A program made the translations under genes and the position numbers. Below, piece after piece: positions 19,688 through 33,376 of a stretch of DNA of 64,000 nucleotides; position 1 is the first letter of the stretch; the number at the start of each line of letters is the position of its first letter. Below the pieces are notes generated by a model, which saw only the letters and a list, made by a program, of their open reading frames with translations, did no database searches and had not been told where the DNA came from. Origin of the DNA: Aureimonas pseudogalii (GTDB lineage: Bacteria; Pseudomonadota; Alphaproteobacteria; Rhizobiales; Rhizobiaceae); NCBI RefSeq assembly GCF_014196835.1, contig NZ_JACIEK010000013.1:55206-119205 (forward strand), written 5' to 3'.

Positions 19688-20446
19688 ATGCTGTCGGAGC
19701 GCCAGCTGCAGATCGTCGAGCGGGCGCGCACCGAGGGCAAGGTGCTGGTCGACCAGCTCGCCGCGCTCTACGAGGTCAGCGTGCAGACGATCCGCAAGGA
19801 TCTGAACGAGCTCTGCGACGAGCGCCTCCTCTCGCGCATCCATGGCGGCGCCGTGATCGGCGCGGGCGCCGAGAATGTCGGATACGACGCGCGCCGCACC
19901 ATCGCCGCAGCCGAGAAGACCGCGATCGGGCGGGCCGCCGCCGATCTCGTGCCGCACCGCTCCTCGCTCTTCATCAACATCGGCACCACCACGGAAGCGG
20001 CCGCGCACGCCCTGCAGCGCCATGCAGGGCTGATGGTGATCACCAATAATCTCAACGTCGCCAGCGCCTTGCGGGCCAACCCGCAGATGGAGGTGATCAT
20101 CGCCGGCGGCGTCATCCGCCACACCGACGGGGGCATCGTCGGCGAGGCCGCGATCGACTTCATCACCCAGTTCAAGGTCGATTTCGCCATCATCGGCGTC
20201 TCCGCCATCGACCCCGACGGCTCGCTGCTCGACTTCGACTATCGCGAGGTGCGCGTCGCGCAGGCGATCATCGCCAATGCCCGGCACGTCATCCTCGTCT
20301 CCGATTCGTCGAAGTTCGAGCGCACCGCCCCCGTGCGCATCGCCCATCTCGACCAGATCGACACGTTCGTCACCGATCGCTGCCCCTCGCCCGAGATCCG
20401 CCAGCTCTGCACCGACAAGGGCGTGCGCCTCGTCGAGACCGCCTGA
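19688..20446 (+). CDS. glpR: DeoR-family glycerol-3-phosphate regulon repressor GlpR
   Basis: A 252-residue repressor. The N-terminal winged helix-turn-helix is RQLQIVERARTEGKVLVDQL and YEVSVQTIRKDLNELCDERL, ending in LSRIHGGA, the DeoR signature. The C-terminal sensor domain carries INIGTTTEAAAHAL and the phosphate-sugar binding pattern GVSAIDPDGSLLDFDYREV. It is followed by glpD and the glycerol importer, so glycerol-3-phosphate is the probable effector. TTTCG repeats before its own gene suggest autoregulation. Confidence 0.94.
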   Translation: MLSERQLQIVERARTEGKVLVDQLAALYEVSVQTIRKDLNELCDERLLSRIHGGAVIGAGAENVGYDARRTIAAAEKTAIGRAAADLVPHRSSLFINIGTTTEAAAHALQRHAGLMVITNNLNVASALRANPQMEVIIAGGVIRHTDGGIVGEAAIDFITQFKVDFAIIGVSAIDPDGSLLDFDYREVRVAQAIIANARHVILVSDSSKFERTAPVRIAHLDQIDTFVTDRCPSPEIRQLCTDKGVRLVETA

Positions 20447-20490
20447 GCGCCGACGCCCGCGGGAAATCCGCGGACGGTTCGTGAGCGCGA

Positions 20491-20518
20491 TTGACTTTCG
20501 TTTCGGTTCGTTTCTAAT
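20491..20518 (+). promoter_or_regulatory. glpD promoter with embedded TTTCG repeats
   Basis: A sigma70-like TTGACT (20491-20496) and TCTAAT (20513-20518) stand 16 bases apart. The spacer is ctttcgtttcggttcgtttc, three TTTCG/GTTCG repeats that match those before glpR. A GlpR bound here would block RNA polymerase, so glycerol-3-phosphate would relieve repression of glpD and the downstream genes. Confidence 0.6.
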
Positions 20519-20574
20519 GCCGGCAGTTTCGGATGAGACGGCATAATGCTGCAATGCGAAACGTGGGTGGGACC

Positions 20575-22083
20575 ATGCAGCGCTTCGACGTCTTCGTGAT
20601 CGGGGGTGGGATCAACGGCTGCGGCATCGCGCGCGACGCCGCCGGACGCGGCTACAGCGTGGGTCTTGCCGAGCGCGGCGATCTCGGCGGCGGCACCTCG
20701 TCCTGGTCCACCAAGCTGATCCATGGCGGCCTGCGCTATCTCGAGCATTACGAGTTTCGTCTGGTGCGCGAGGCGCTGCGCGAGCGCGAGGTGCTCTGGG
20801 CCATCGCTCCGCACATCATCCGCCCCTTACGCTTCGTGCTGCCCTATCATTCCGGCCTTCGCCCGGCCTGGCTGCTGCGCGTCGGGCTCTTCCTCTACGA
20901 TCATCTCGGCGGTCGAAAGCGCCTGGAGGCGACCCGCACCGTCGATCTCGCCGGGCCGCTCGGCGCACCGCTGAAGCCGGAATTCGTTAGGGGTTTCGAA
21001 TATTCCGACGCGCGCGTCGACGACACGCGCCTCGTGGTGCTGAACGCGCGCGACGCGGCCAACCGCGGCGCCGCCATCCATGTCGGCACCGAGGTGACGG
21101 AGGCGCGCCGCGAGGCGGGCGGCTGGCTCGTGACGTTGCGCGAGCGGGCCACCGGCGCCACCGCCCAGGTCGGCGCGCGCTTCCTCGTCAACGCCGCCGG
21201 CCCCTGGGTCGACCGGGTGATCCAGGGCGCGCTCGGGCGCAACGAGGCTGGCAACATCCGCCTCGTGCAGGGCTCGCACATCGTGATGCGCAAGCTCTTC
21301 GACCACGACCGCGCCTACATCTTCCAGAACGCCGACAACCGCATCATCTTCGCCATCCCCTACGAGGGCGACTACACGCTGGTGGGCACCACCGACCAGG
21401 ATTTCGAGGGCGACCCCTCGAAGGTCGCGATCACCGAGGGCGAGATCGACTATCTCCTCAAGGCCGCCGGCGAGTATTTCGCCGCGCCGCTCCGCCGCGA
21501 GGACATCGTCTGGACCTTCTCGGGTGTGCGCCCGCTCTTCGACGACCACGCCTCGAAGGCGCAGGAAGCGACGCGCGACTACGTGCTGAAGGTCGAGGGC
21601 GATCTCGGCGAGGCCGGCGTCCTCAACATCTTCGGCGGCAAGATCACCACCTATCGCAAGCTCGCCGAGGACGCGATCGAGGCGATCGGCGCGGCGATCG
21701 GCCCGCGCGGCGCCAGCTGGACGGGCACCGCGCCGCTGCCCGGCGGCGACTTTCCGGTGGACGGCGTCAAGGCGCTGGAAACGCGCCTGCGCGCCCTCGT
21801 TCCCTCGATCGGTGACGCCGCTGCCGCCCGCATGGTGCGCGCCTACGGCACCGACGCGATCACGATGGCGGAGGCCGGCCGGGGCGATCTGGGCCGCGAT
21901 TTCGGCCATGGGCTCGCCGAGCGCGAGGTCGACTGGATGATCGCGCACGAATGGGCACGCTCGGCCGACGACGTTCTGTGGCGCCGCTCCAAGCTCGGCA
22001 TTCGCTTCTCGCCAGCCGAGACGGCGACGCTCGAAGCCTATGTCGCCGGGCATGTGGCGCGGCAGGGCATCGCCGCGGAATAG
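20575..22083 (+). CDS. glpD: Glycerol-3-phosphate dehydrogenase, FAD-dependent
   Basis: A 502-residue inner-membrane-associated flavoenzyme that oxidises glycerol-3-phosphate to dihydroxyacetone phosphate. I chose ATG 20575, preceded by GGTGGGA; ATGs at 20533 and 20554 are alternatives. The FAD motif VIGGGINGCGIARDAAGRG opens the protein, then GTSSWSTKLIHGGLRYLEH and the late NIFGGKITTYRKLAEDA, both diagnostic of GlpD. It starts the glycerol run and is under the TTTCG-bearing promoter. Confidence 0.98.
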   Translation: MQRFDVFVIGGGINGCGIARDAAGRGYSVGLAERGDLGGGTSSWSTKLIHGGLRYLEHYEFRLVREALREREVLWAIAPHIIRPLRFVLPYHSGLRPAWLLRVGLFLYDHLGGRKRLEATRTVDLAGPLGAPLKPEFVRGFEYSDARVDDTRLVVLNARDAANRGAAIHVGTEVTEARREAGGWLVTLRERATGATAQVGARFLVNAAGPWVDRVIQGALGRNEAGNIRLVQGSHIVMRKLFDHDRAYIFQNADNRIIFAIPYEGDYTLVGTTDQDFEGDPSKVAITEGEIDYLLKAAGEYFAAPLRREDIVWTFSGVRPLFDDHASKAQEATRDYVLKVEGDLGEAGVLNIFGGKITTYRKLAEDAIEAIGAAIGPRGASWTGTAPLPGGDFPVDGVKALETRLRALVPSIGDAAAARMVRAYGTDAITMAEAGRGDLGRDFGHGLAEREVDWMIAHEWARSADDVLWRRSKLGIRFSPAETATLEAYVAGHVARQGIAAE

Positions 22084-22139
22084 CCGCTGCCGTCTCGGGA
22101 GGATGGCCGTGGACAGAAGACGAAGACGGGGAGGGTTCG

Positions 22140-23210
22140 GTGCTGGAATTGACGGGAGTCGGCAAGACGGTGGGCGCGCAGGCGGAGATCGCCGACGTGA
22201 CGCTCCGGCTGGAGCGCGGCTCGCTCAACGTGCTGCTCGGGCCGACGCTCGCCGGCAAGACCAGCCTGATGCGGCTGATGGCCGGCCTCGACAAGCCGAC
22301 GAGCGGGCGCATCGCCATGGACGGCGCCGACGTCACGGGCCTGCCCGTCCAGAAGCGCAACGTCGCGATGGTCTACCAGCAGTTCATCAACTACCCCGCG
22401 ATGACCGTCTACGAGAACATCGCCTCGCCGCTGCGCGTCGCCGGCCGGCCGAAGGCCGAGATCGAGGCCGCCGTCGCCCGCGCCGCCAAGCTGATGCGCC
22501 TCGAGCCCTATCTGCAGCGCACGCCGCTGAACCTCTCGGGCGGCCAGCAGCAGCGCACCGCGCTCGCCCGCGCCCTCGTGAAGAACGCCGACCTCGTGCT
22601 CCTCGACGAGCCGCTCGCCAATCTCGACTACAAGCTGCGAGAGGAACTGCGCGAGGAACTGCCGCGCATCTTCGCGGCCTCCGGCGCGATCTTCGTCTAC
22701 GCCACCACCGAGCCGACCGAGGCGCTGCTGCTCGGCGGCAACACGGCGACGCTCGCGCAAGGCCGCGTCACCCAGTTCGGCCGCACCACGGACGTCTACC
22801 GCCGCCCGGCGGACCTTGCGACCGCCCGCATCTTCTCCGACCCGCCGCTCAACGTCCTCGCGATGCAAGCGGCAAACGGGCGTCTCGTCTCGCCGCTCGG
22901 GATCGACGTCGCGGCCCCCGGCCTGCCCGAGGGCCCCTGCTCGGTCGGCATCCGGCCGCATCACCTTCGCCCCGGCGAGGGCGCCCCTGGCGCCGGGCGC
23001 TTTACCGCCACCGTAGTGGTGGCCGAGGTCACGGGCTCGCAGACCTTCGTCCATGCCGATCTCGGGCCGACGCGCATCGTGGCGCTGCTGCCGGGCATCC
23101 GCCGGATGGAGCGCGGCGACGCGATCCCGCTTCATTTCGATCCCGCCGCGATGCTCGTCTTCGACGCCGAAGGCCGCGCCGCCGCACCCGCCCTCGCGCA
23201 CGCGGCCTGA
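22140..23210 (+). CDS. glpS: Glycerol ABC transporter ATP-binding protein GlpS
   Basis: A 356-residue ATPase of the rhizobial GlpSTPQUV glycerol importer, starting at GTG 22140 after GGGGAGGG. Walker A is the unusual GPTLAGKTS, the Q-loop is MVYQQF, the signature is LSGGQQQRTALARALV and Walker B is LVLLDEPLANLD. The switch region reads VYATTEPTEAL, with no histidine where VTHDQTEA is expected. A C-terminal TOBE-like regulatory domain follows. Partner GlpT has the opposite defect, so the pair is likely an asymmetric heterodimer. Confidence 0.93.
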   Translation: MLELTGVGKTVGAQAEIADVTLRLERGSLNVLLGPTLAGKTSLMRLMAGLDKPTSGRIAMDGADVTGLPVQKRNVAMVYQQFINYPAMTVYENIASPLRVAGRPKAEIEAAVARAAKLMRLEPYLQRTPLNLSGGQQQRTALARALVKNADLVLLDEPLANLDYKLREELREELPRIFAASGAIFVYATTEPTEALLLGGNTATLAQGRVTQFGRTTDVYRRPADLATARIFSDPPLNVLAMQAANGRLVSPLGIDVAAPGLPEGPCSVGIRPHHLRPGEGAPGAGRFTATVVVAEVTGSQTFVHADLGPTRIVALLPGIRRMERGDAIPLHFDPAAMLVFDAEGRAAAPALAHAA

Positions 23211-23220
23211 GGAGAGCCCG

Positions 23221-24303
<1,083 letters not shown>

Positions 24304-24307
24304 TCCC

Positions 24308-26161
<1,854 letters not shown>

Positions 26162-26164
<3 letters not shown>

Positions 26165-26446
26165 AACTTCACCTGGATGGCCTGGACCTGGCCGACCGCC
26201 GCCTTCTTCCTGGCGATCCTCGGGCTGCTCGTGATGATGAGCGTCTGGGAGGCCGCCTCGCCAGGCGGGCATCCGCGCCACGGCATCCTGCGCTTCGAGA
26301 CGACGCGCGGCGACCGCCTGTTCGTGTCGCTGCTCGGCTCGGCCTTCCTCTGCCTCGGCTCGCTCTTCTTCTTCGAGGACGCCTCGCTCTGGCCCGCCCT
26401 CGCCCTCTGCCTCGTCTACGCGGGGCTGGTCTTCCGCTTCGTCTAG
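26162..26446 (+). CDS. glpU: Small membrane protein GlpU (DUF2160)
   Basis: A 94-residue protein from ATG 26162 (MNFTWMAWTWPTAAFF). Three hydrophobic segments are visible: about residues 9-27, 58-73 and 80-93. The N-terminal WMAWTWPTA and the loop PGGHPRHGILRFETTRGDRL match the DUF2160 family, which occurs between the permease and binding-protein genes of glycerol ABC importers as GlpU. Its exact role is unknown; it could be an accessory subunit. Confidence 0.9.
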
Positions 26447-26539
26447 AAGCGGCCTTTCGAGCCCTCCCCGCGCGTCGCCGGTCGCGCGGGGAGGGAACGT
26501 CGCCCTCCGGCATCGACCGTTTCTGGGAGGAAACCCACC

Positions 26540-28324
26540 ATGAAGACGCCCACCATGAAGACGCGATGCATGATGTCGGCCGCGGGGCTGGCGATCGCGC
26601 TCGCCAGCGGCCCCGCTTGGGCCGACATGACCGCTGCCAAGGCCTTTCTGGACAAGGACATCGGCGAGCTCTCCAGCCTCAGCCGCGCCGACCAGGAAAA
26701 GGAGATGCAGTGGTTCATCGATGCCGCGAAGCCCTTCGCCGGCATGGAGATCAAGGTCGTCTCCGAGAACATCACCACGCACGACTATGAATCGAAGGTG
26801 CTGGCCAAGGCCTTCTCCGACATCACCGGCATCAAGCTGACGCACGACATCATCGGCGAAGGCGACGTGATCGAAAAGCTGCAGACGCAGATGCAGTCGG
26901 GCGAGAACATCTACGACGCCTATGTCAACGATAGCGACCTGATCGGCACCCACTGGCGCTACAACCAGGTTCGCAACCTCACCGACTGGATGGCCGGCGA
27001 GGGCAAGGACGTGACGTCGCCGACGCTCGACATCGCCGACTTCATCGGCACCAGCTTCACCACCGCGCCCGACAAGAAGCTCTACCAGCTGCCCGACCAG
27101 CAGTTCGCCAACCTCTACTGGTTCCGGTACGACTGGTTCAACGACGAGAAGAACAAGGCCGACTTCAAGGCCGAGTACGGCTACGACCTCGGCGTGCCCG
27201 TCAACTGGTCGGCCTACGAGGACATCGCCAAGTTCTTCACCGGCCGCGAGATCGACGGGAAGAAGGTCTATGGCCACATGGACTACGGCAAGAAGGACCC
27301 CTCGCTCGGCTGGCGCTTCACCGACGCCTGGCTGTCGATGGCCGGCAACGGCGACAAGGGCCTGCCGAACGGCCTGCCGGTCGATGAATGGGGCATCCGC
27401 GTCAACGCGCAGTCGCAGCCCGTCGGCTCGTGCGTGGCGCGCGGCGGCGACACCAACGGCCCGGCCGCGGTCTACTCCATCGAGAAGTATCTCGAATGGC
27501 TGAAGGCCTACGCGCCGCCGGCCGCCCAGGGCATGACCTTCTCCGAATCCGGCCCCGTGCCGGCGCAGGGCGAGGTCGCGCAGCAGATCTTCTGGTACAC
27601 GGCCTTCACCGCCGACGCCGTGAAGAAGGGCCTGCCCGTGGTCAACGAGGACGGCACGCCCAAGTGGCGCATGGCCCCCTCGCCGCACGGCGTCTACTGG
27701 CAGGAGGGCATGAAGCTCGGCTACCAGGACGTCGGCTCGTGGACCCTGATGCAGTCCACCCCGACCGAGCGCGCCAAGGCCGCCTGGCTCTACGCGCAGT
27801 TCGTGACGTCGAAGACCGTGGATGTGAAGAAGAGCCACATGGGCCTCACCTTCGTTCGCGAATCGACGATCCGCGACAAGAGCTTCACCGAGCGGGCCAA
27901 GGATCTCGGCGGTCTCGTCGAGTTCTACCGCTCGCCGGCCCGCGCGCAGTGGTCGCCGACCGGCACCAACGTGCCCGATTATCCGAAGCTCGCGCAGCTC
28001 TGGTGGCAGGCGATCGGCGATGCCGCCGCCGGCAACAAGACCCCGCAGGAGGCGATGGATTCGCTCTGCGCCGAGCAGGAGAAGGTGATGGCCCGCCTCG
28101 AGCGCGCCGGCATCCAGGGCGACAAGGGCCCGAAGCTCAACGAGGAGCACGACCTCGACTACTGGGTCGCCGAGGCCAAGAAGGAAGGCACGATCGCGCC
28201 CCAGCCGAAGAAGGCCGAGGAGAAGGAAAAGCCGATCACCATCAACTACGACGAGCTGGTGAAGAGCTGGGCGGACGCCGCCCCGGCCGGTGCGACGCCG
28301 GTCTCCGCGACGCCGGCCAAGTAG
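26540..28324 (+). CDS. glpV: Glycerol ABC transporter substrate-binding protein GlpV
   Basis: A 594-residue periplasmic binding protein starting at ATG 26540 after GGGAGGAAACC. A signal peptide spans about residues 1-29 with cleavage after GPAWA. The mature part is a large extracellular solute-binding fold ([38 protein letters not shown]). The size is typical for this family. After a Lys/Glu-rich linker and [12 protein letters not shown] there is an Ala/Pro tail of about 17 residues. Confidence 0.94.
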   Translation: MKTPTMKTRCMMSAAGLAIALASGPAWADMTAAKAFLDKDIGELSSLSRADQEKEMQWFIDAAKPFAGMEIKVVSENITTHDYESKVLAKAFSDITGIKLTHDIIGEGDVIEKLQTQMQSGENIYDAYVNDSDLIGTHWRYNQVRNLTDWMAGEGKDVTSPTLDIADFIGTSFTTAPDKKLYQLPDQQFANLYWFRYDWFNDEKNKADFKAEYGYDLGVPVNWSAYEDIAKFFTGREIDGKKVYGHMDYGKKDPSLGWRFTDAWLSMAGNGDKGLPNGLPVDEWGIRVNAQSQPVGSCVARGGDTNGPAAVYSIEKYLEWLKAYAPPAAQGMTFSESGPVPAQGEVAQQIFWYTAFTADAVKKGLPVVNEDGTPKWRMAPSPHGVYWQEGMKLGYQDVGSWTLMQSTPTERAKAAWLYAQFVTSKTVDVKKSHMGLTFVRESTIRDKSFTERAKDLGGLVEFYRSPARAQWSPTGTNVPDYPKLAQLWWQAIGDAAAGNKTPQEAMDSLCAEQEKVMARLERAGIQGDKGPKLNEEHDLDYWVAEAKKEGTIAPQPKKAEEKEKPITINYDELVKSWADAAPAGATPVSATPAK

Positions 28325-28349
28325 GGCCGCATCGCCTGCAAGACGGGGA

Positions 28350-28374
28350 GAGAGCCGGGCCCGTCCCGGCTCTC
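28350..28374 (+). other. Perfect 10-bp stem-loop between glpV and glpK
   Basis: gagagccggg (28350-28359) pairs exactly with cccggctctc (28365-28374) around five bases. Only ttcgta follows, so the U-run is weak. It could be a partial terminator or a 3' stabiliser that keeps the binding-protein message more abundant than that of glpK. Confidence 0.55.
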
Positions 28375-28419
28375 TTCGTATCCGCCCCCATCACCGCCAT
28401 CCAGAAAGACGTCGCCGCC

Positions 28420-29919
<1,500 letters not shown>

Positions 29920-30024
29920 GCCGGTGGGGAAGGCGAGCGAGATCGGCGGCCCCTTCGCGGGGGCGCCCGGCCCCGCGAAATGCTCTATGAGGGACGGCAC
30001 GCCCCACGTCCCGAGATCGCCCGC

Positions 30025-30957
30025 ATGGCCCGTCCCGACATCGTCCGCCGCATCGACCTCGTGACGCTGCAGCTCTTCGCATTCGTCTGCGAGGAGGAGC
30101 ATCTGACGCGCGCCGCCGAGCGCGCGGGAATCGCGCCCTCGGCGCTGTCGAAGCGCCTCGCGGAGCTCGAAAGCGTGCTCGGCACCGATCTCTTCGTGCG
30201 CCATGCCCGCGGCATGAGCCCGACGGCGGCCGGCGATTCGCTGCTGCATCACGCCCGCTCGATCCTGCGCAGCGTCGACAAGATGGGCGCCGAGCTCGCC
30301 GACCACGCGCAGGGGCTGCTCGGCCATGTCCGCATCCTCGCCAACATCTCCTCGATCGTGGAGTTCCTGCCCGACGACCTCTCCGAGTTCTGCCGGGCCA
30401 ACGCGCGAGTGCGCATCGAGCTGGAGGAGCGCACAAGCGCCGCCGTGGTGAAGGGCATCGAGGAGGGCGTCGGCGACATCGGGCTCTGCGTCTCCACCAC
30501 CGACAGCCGCGATCTCGCGGCGGCGCCCTACCGGCGCGACCGGCTGGTGCTGGCGGTGCGGCGCGACCATCCGCTGGCGGCGCGCGCCGAGATCGGCTTC
30601 ACGGAGACGCTCGACTACGAGCATATCGGCCTGCACCAGGACAGCGCCATCTATCGCCGCTCGGCGGTGGAGGCGGCGCTTGCCGGGCGCGACGTGAAGC
30701 TGCGCATCCACGTGCCCGGCTTCGACGCGGTGCTGCGCATGGTGGAGAGCGGGCTCGGCGTCGGGCTGATCCCCGACCGCGCCTTTGCCGTCATCGCCGG
30801 GGGGATGCAGCTCGCGGCGATCCCGCTCACGGACGGCTGGGCGCATCGCGAGTTGAAGCTCGTGTCGCGCGATCCCGCGGCCCTGCCGCAGGCCTGCCGG
30901 CTCTTGCGCGCCCATCTTCTTGAACCCCGAGGTTCACGCTCCGCGAACGAGGCTTGA
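30025..30957 (+). CDS. LysR-family transcriptional regulator
   Basis: A 310-residue regulator; ATG 30025 (MARPDIVRRIDLVTLQLFAF) was chosen over 29980. The winged HTH reads EEHLTRAAERAGIAPSALSK, then RLAELESVLGTDLFVR. The C-terminal effector domain contains GIEEGVGDIGLCV and ESGLGVGLIPDRA. Its stop overlaps a TTG that is in frame with the CoA-transferase, so the regulator and the next two genes are probably one transcript. An acid or acyl-CoA effector is likely but unproven. Confidence 0.92.
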   Translation: MARPDIVRRIDLVTLQLFAFVCEEEHLTRAAERAGIAPSALSKRLAELESVLGTDLFVRHARGMSPTAAGDSLLHHARSILRSVDKMGAELADHAQGLLGHVRILANISSIVEFLPDDLSEFCRANARVRIELEERTSAAVVKGIEEGVGDIGLCVSTTDSRDLAAAPYRRDRLVLAVRRDHPLAARAEIGFTETLDYEHIGLHQDSAIYRRSAVEAALAGRDVKLRIHVPGFDAVLRMVESGLGVGLIPDRAFAVIAGGMQLAAIPLTDGWAHRELKLVSRDPAALPQACRLLRAHLLEPRGSRSANEA

Positions 30958-31091
30958 CGGGAGACGACTGGACTGGCGCGCCGCCGCCGCCGCAGGATCG
31001 CGCAAAGGACGGCCGGCCGGCGACGCCCCAATGGGAGGCGCCCGGCCGATGGGAGGAGACGCCCGATGACCCGACGCCCGGCTTGCCACGC

Positions 31092-32330
31092 ATGAGCGCG
31101 GCCCCTTCCTCTCCCATGCCGGCGGCGGGGCCGCTTGCGGGACTCCGCGTTCTGGAGATCGGCCATTTCGTCGCCGCGCCCTTCTGCACGCGGCTCCTCG
31201 CCGATCTCGGCGCCGACGTCGTGAAGGTCGAGCCGCTCGGCGGCGATCCCGTGCGCCAGTGGGGCGAGCAGCGCGACGGCCACTCCCCCTGGTGGTCGAT
31301 GCACGCGCGCAACAAGCGCTGCATCGCGCTGGATCTCAAGAACCCGCGCGCCGTCGCGCTCGTGCTCGACCTCGTGAAGGACATGGACGCGCTGGTCGAG
31401 AACTTCCGCCCCGGCCAGCTAGACCGCTTCGGCCTGAGCGAGGCCGCGCTCCATGCGGCGCGGCCGGACCTCGCGATCGCCCGCATCTCCGGCTTCGGGC
31501 AGGACGGGCCCTATCGCGACCGCGCCTCGTTCGGCGTCATCGGCGAGGCGATGGGGGGCCTGCGCCACCTCACCAACCATCCGCCGGAGGAGACCGACCT
31601 GCCGCCCTCGCGCGTCGGCATCTCGATCGGCGATTCCATTGCCGGCCTCTACGGCGCCTTCGGGCTGCTCGCCACGCTCTGGCAGCGCGACCGGGCGGGC
31701 GGCACGAAGCAGGCCTACACGCTCGACGTCGCGCTCACCGAGGCGATGCTCTCGATGATGGAGGGCACGCTCCCCGAATACGGCGTCTTCGGCACGATCC
31801 GTCAGCCGCAGGGCTCGCGCATCCAGACGGCGGCGCCGACCAACGCCTATCCGACGCGCGACGGGCAGTGGCTACTCGTCGCCGCCAATTCCGACCCGCT
31901 GTTCCGGCGCCTCGCGCGCGTTCTCGGCCGGCCCGAACTTGCCGACGATCCGCGCTTCGCGGGCAATCCCGCGCGCCTCGCCAATGTCGGCGAGCTCGAC
32001 GCCCTCATCGCCGCGTGGACGCGCGCGCACGACGCGGCCGAGGCCGACGCCATCCTGCAGGCCGCCGACATCCCCTCGACACTCTGCTTCACCGCCGCCG
32101 ATATCGCCGCCGATCCGCAATACCGGGCGCGCGGCATGGTGCGCGAGGTCGAGGATCCCCTGCTCGGGCCGGTGCTGCAGGCCGGCATCGTGCCGCACGT
32201 GCCGGAAGACCCCGGCGCCGTGCGCTGGGCCGGCCCTTCGATCGGCGCCCATACCGACGAGGTGCTGGCGCAGGCCGGCCTCTCCCCCGAGACCATCGCC
32301 GAACTGCGCGCGGAGGGCACCATCCGATGA
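31092..32330 (+). CDS. CaiB/BaiF (class III) CoA-transferase
   Basis: A 412-residue enzyme from ATG 31092; an in-frame TTG at 30954 overlapping the LysR stop would add 46 low-complexity residues. Class III marks are GLRVLEIGHFVAAPFCTRLL, the CoA-binding GADVVKVEPLGGDPVR, ENFRPGQLDRFGL and ISGFGQDGPY. The catalytic aspartate is probably in IGDSIAGLYGAFG. The family moves CoA between carboxylic acids. Coupled by ATGA to an HMG-CoA-lyase-like gene, it likely activates the acid that the lyase then cleaves. Confidence 0.94.
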   Translation: MSAAPSSPMPAAGPLAGLRVLEIGHFVAAPFCTRLLADLGADVVKVEPLGGDPVRQWGEQRDGHSPWWSMHARNKRCIALDLKNPRAVALVLDLVKDMDALVENFRPGQLDRFGLSEAALHAARPDLAIARISGFGQDGPYRDRASFGVIGEAMGGLRHLTNHPPEETDLPPSRVGISIGDSIAGLYGAFGLLATLWQRDRAGGTKQAYTLDVALTEAMLSMMEGTLPEYGVFGTIRQPQGSRIQTAAPTNAYPTRDGQWLLVAANSDPLFRRLARVLGRPELADDPRFAGNPARLANVGELDALIAAWTRAHDAAEADAILQAADIPSTLCFTAADIAADPQYRARGMVREVEDPLLGPVLQAGIVPHVPEDPGAVRWAGPSIGAHTDEVLAQAGLSPETIAELRAEGTIR

Positions 32331-33265
32331 CCCCCGTCTCCCCCCTGTCCCCGCCCCATGACGTCGAGATCGTCGAGGTCGGCCCGCGCGACGGCTTCCA
32401 GCCGATCGGGCCGTTCATCCCGACGAGCGCCAAGATCGAGTTCGTGCGCCGGCTCAAAGCCACGGGCTTGCGGCGCGTCGAGATCGGCTCCTTCGTCAGC
32501 GCCGCCGCACTGCCGCAGATGGCCGACACGCCGGCGGTGCTCGATGCCGTTCGCGGCGAGCCGGGGCTTCTCGCGCAGGTGCTGGTGCCGACCGAACGCC
32601 GCGGGCGGGAGGCGGTGGCCGCGCGCGCGCCGATGATCGCCTACGTGCTCTCGGTCTCGCCCGCGCACAACCGCAACAACGTGCGCCGTTCGCCCGAGGA
32701 CTCGGCCGCCGACTACGAGCGGTTGCTGGCTGGCATTCCCGACGAGACGCCGGTGCGGCTGAATCTGGCCACCGCCTTCGACTGCCCCTTCGACGGACGG
32801 GTGGAGCCGGCTGCCGTGATGGTCCTCCTCGACCGCCTCGTGCCGCTGCGCGCCGGCGTCGAGATCTGCCTTTGCGACACCACCGGGCGCGCCGTGCCCG
32901 ACCAGATGCGCCGCCTCTTCGGCGAGGCCACCGCGCGGTTTCCGGGCGTGCGGCACTGGGCGATGCACGCGCACGACACCTACGGGCTCGGCCTTGCCAA
33001 CGTCTTCGCGGCTTACGAGGAAGGCGTGCGGGTGTTCGACGGAGCCTTTGCCGGGCTCGGCGGCTGCCCCTTCGCGCCCGGCGCCACCGGCAACGTCGCG
33101 AGCGAGGATCTCGCGTGGATGTTCGAGCGCATGGGCGTTTCCACCGGCATCGATGTCGCCGCGCTCGCCGATCTCGCCGACGAAGCGGCGGCGCTGCCCG
33201 GCGCGCAGCCAGGCGGGCGGGCGCGGGCGGTACTCCGGGCCCGTCCGGACGCCTGCGCGGCCTGA
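32327..33265 (+). CDS. Hydroxymethylglutaryl-CoA lyase-like enzyme
   Basis: A 312-residue TIM-barrel lyase overlapping the CoA-transferase by four bases. The first strand motif EIVEVGPRDGFQ, metal ligand motif HAHDTYGLGLAN and the catalytic-cysteine signature GLGGCPFAPGATGNVASED are all present. Relatives cleave HMG-CoA to acetyl-CoA and acetoacetate, or related 3-hydroxy-3-methyl acyl-CoAs such as citramalyl-CoA. No leucine-degradation genes lie nearby, so the substrate is open. Confidence 0.92.
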   Translation: MTPVSPLSPPHDVEIVEVGPRDGFQPIGPFIPTSAKIEFVRRLKATGLRRVEIGSFVSAAALPQMADTPAVLDAVRGEPGLLAQVLVPTERRGREAVAARAPMIAYVLSVSPAHNRNNVRRSPEDSAADYERLLAGIPDETPVRLNLATAFDCPFDGRVEPAAVMVLLDRLVPLRAGVEICLCDTTGRAVPDQMRRLFGEATARFPGVRHWAMHAHDTYGLGLANVFAAYEEGVRVFDGAFAGLGGCPFAPGATGNVASEDLAWMFERMGVSTGIDVAALADLADEAAALPGAQPGGRARAVLRARPDACAA

Positions 33266-33356
33266 GCACGATCGCCCTGTTCGCGAGCGGGAAACGTCCG
33301 TTGCGGGCAAACGCATGTCATGCCAAGTCAGGCGGGCTTAGGTTCGATGGAAACGA

Positions 33357-33376
33357 CGTCTCGGGAGGACGGCCAT
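33357..33376 (+). repeat. Extended ribosome-binding element, copy shared with 35134-35153
   Basis: cgtctcgggaggac followed by ggccat here matches cgtctcgggaggac followed by gaccat at 35134-35153, which is the ribosome-binding site of the substrate-binding protein. A third close copy is at 22091-22108 before glpS (cgtctcgggaggatggcc). Confidence 0.7.

Noticed and set aside
18140..20554. An 804-codon minus-strand frame across the DUF1223, DUF2794 and glpR genes
   Set aside because: It spans three well-supported plus-strand genes and has no recognisable domain.
22103..22139. ATG at 22103 as the start of GlpS
   Set aside because: It is in a different frame from the GlpS domains. The GTG at 22140 with GGGGAGGG upstream is in frame.
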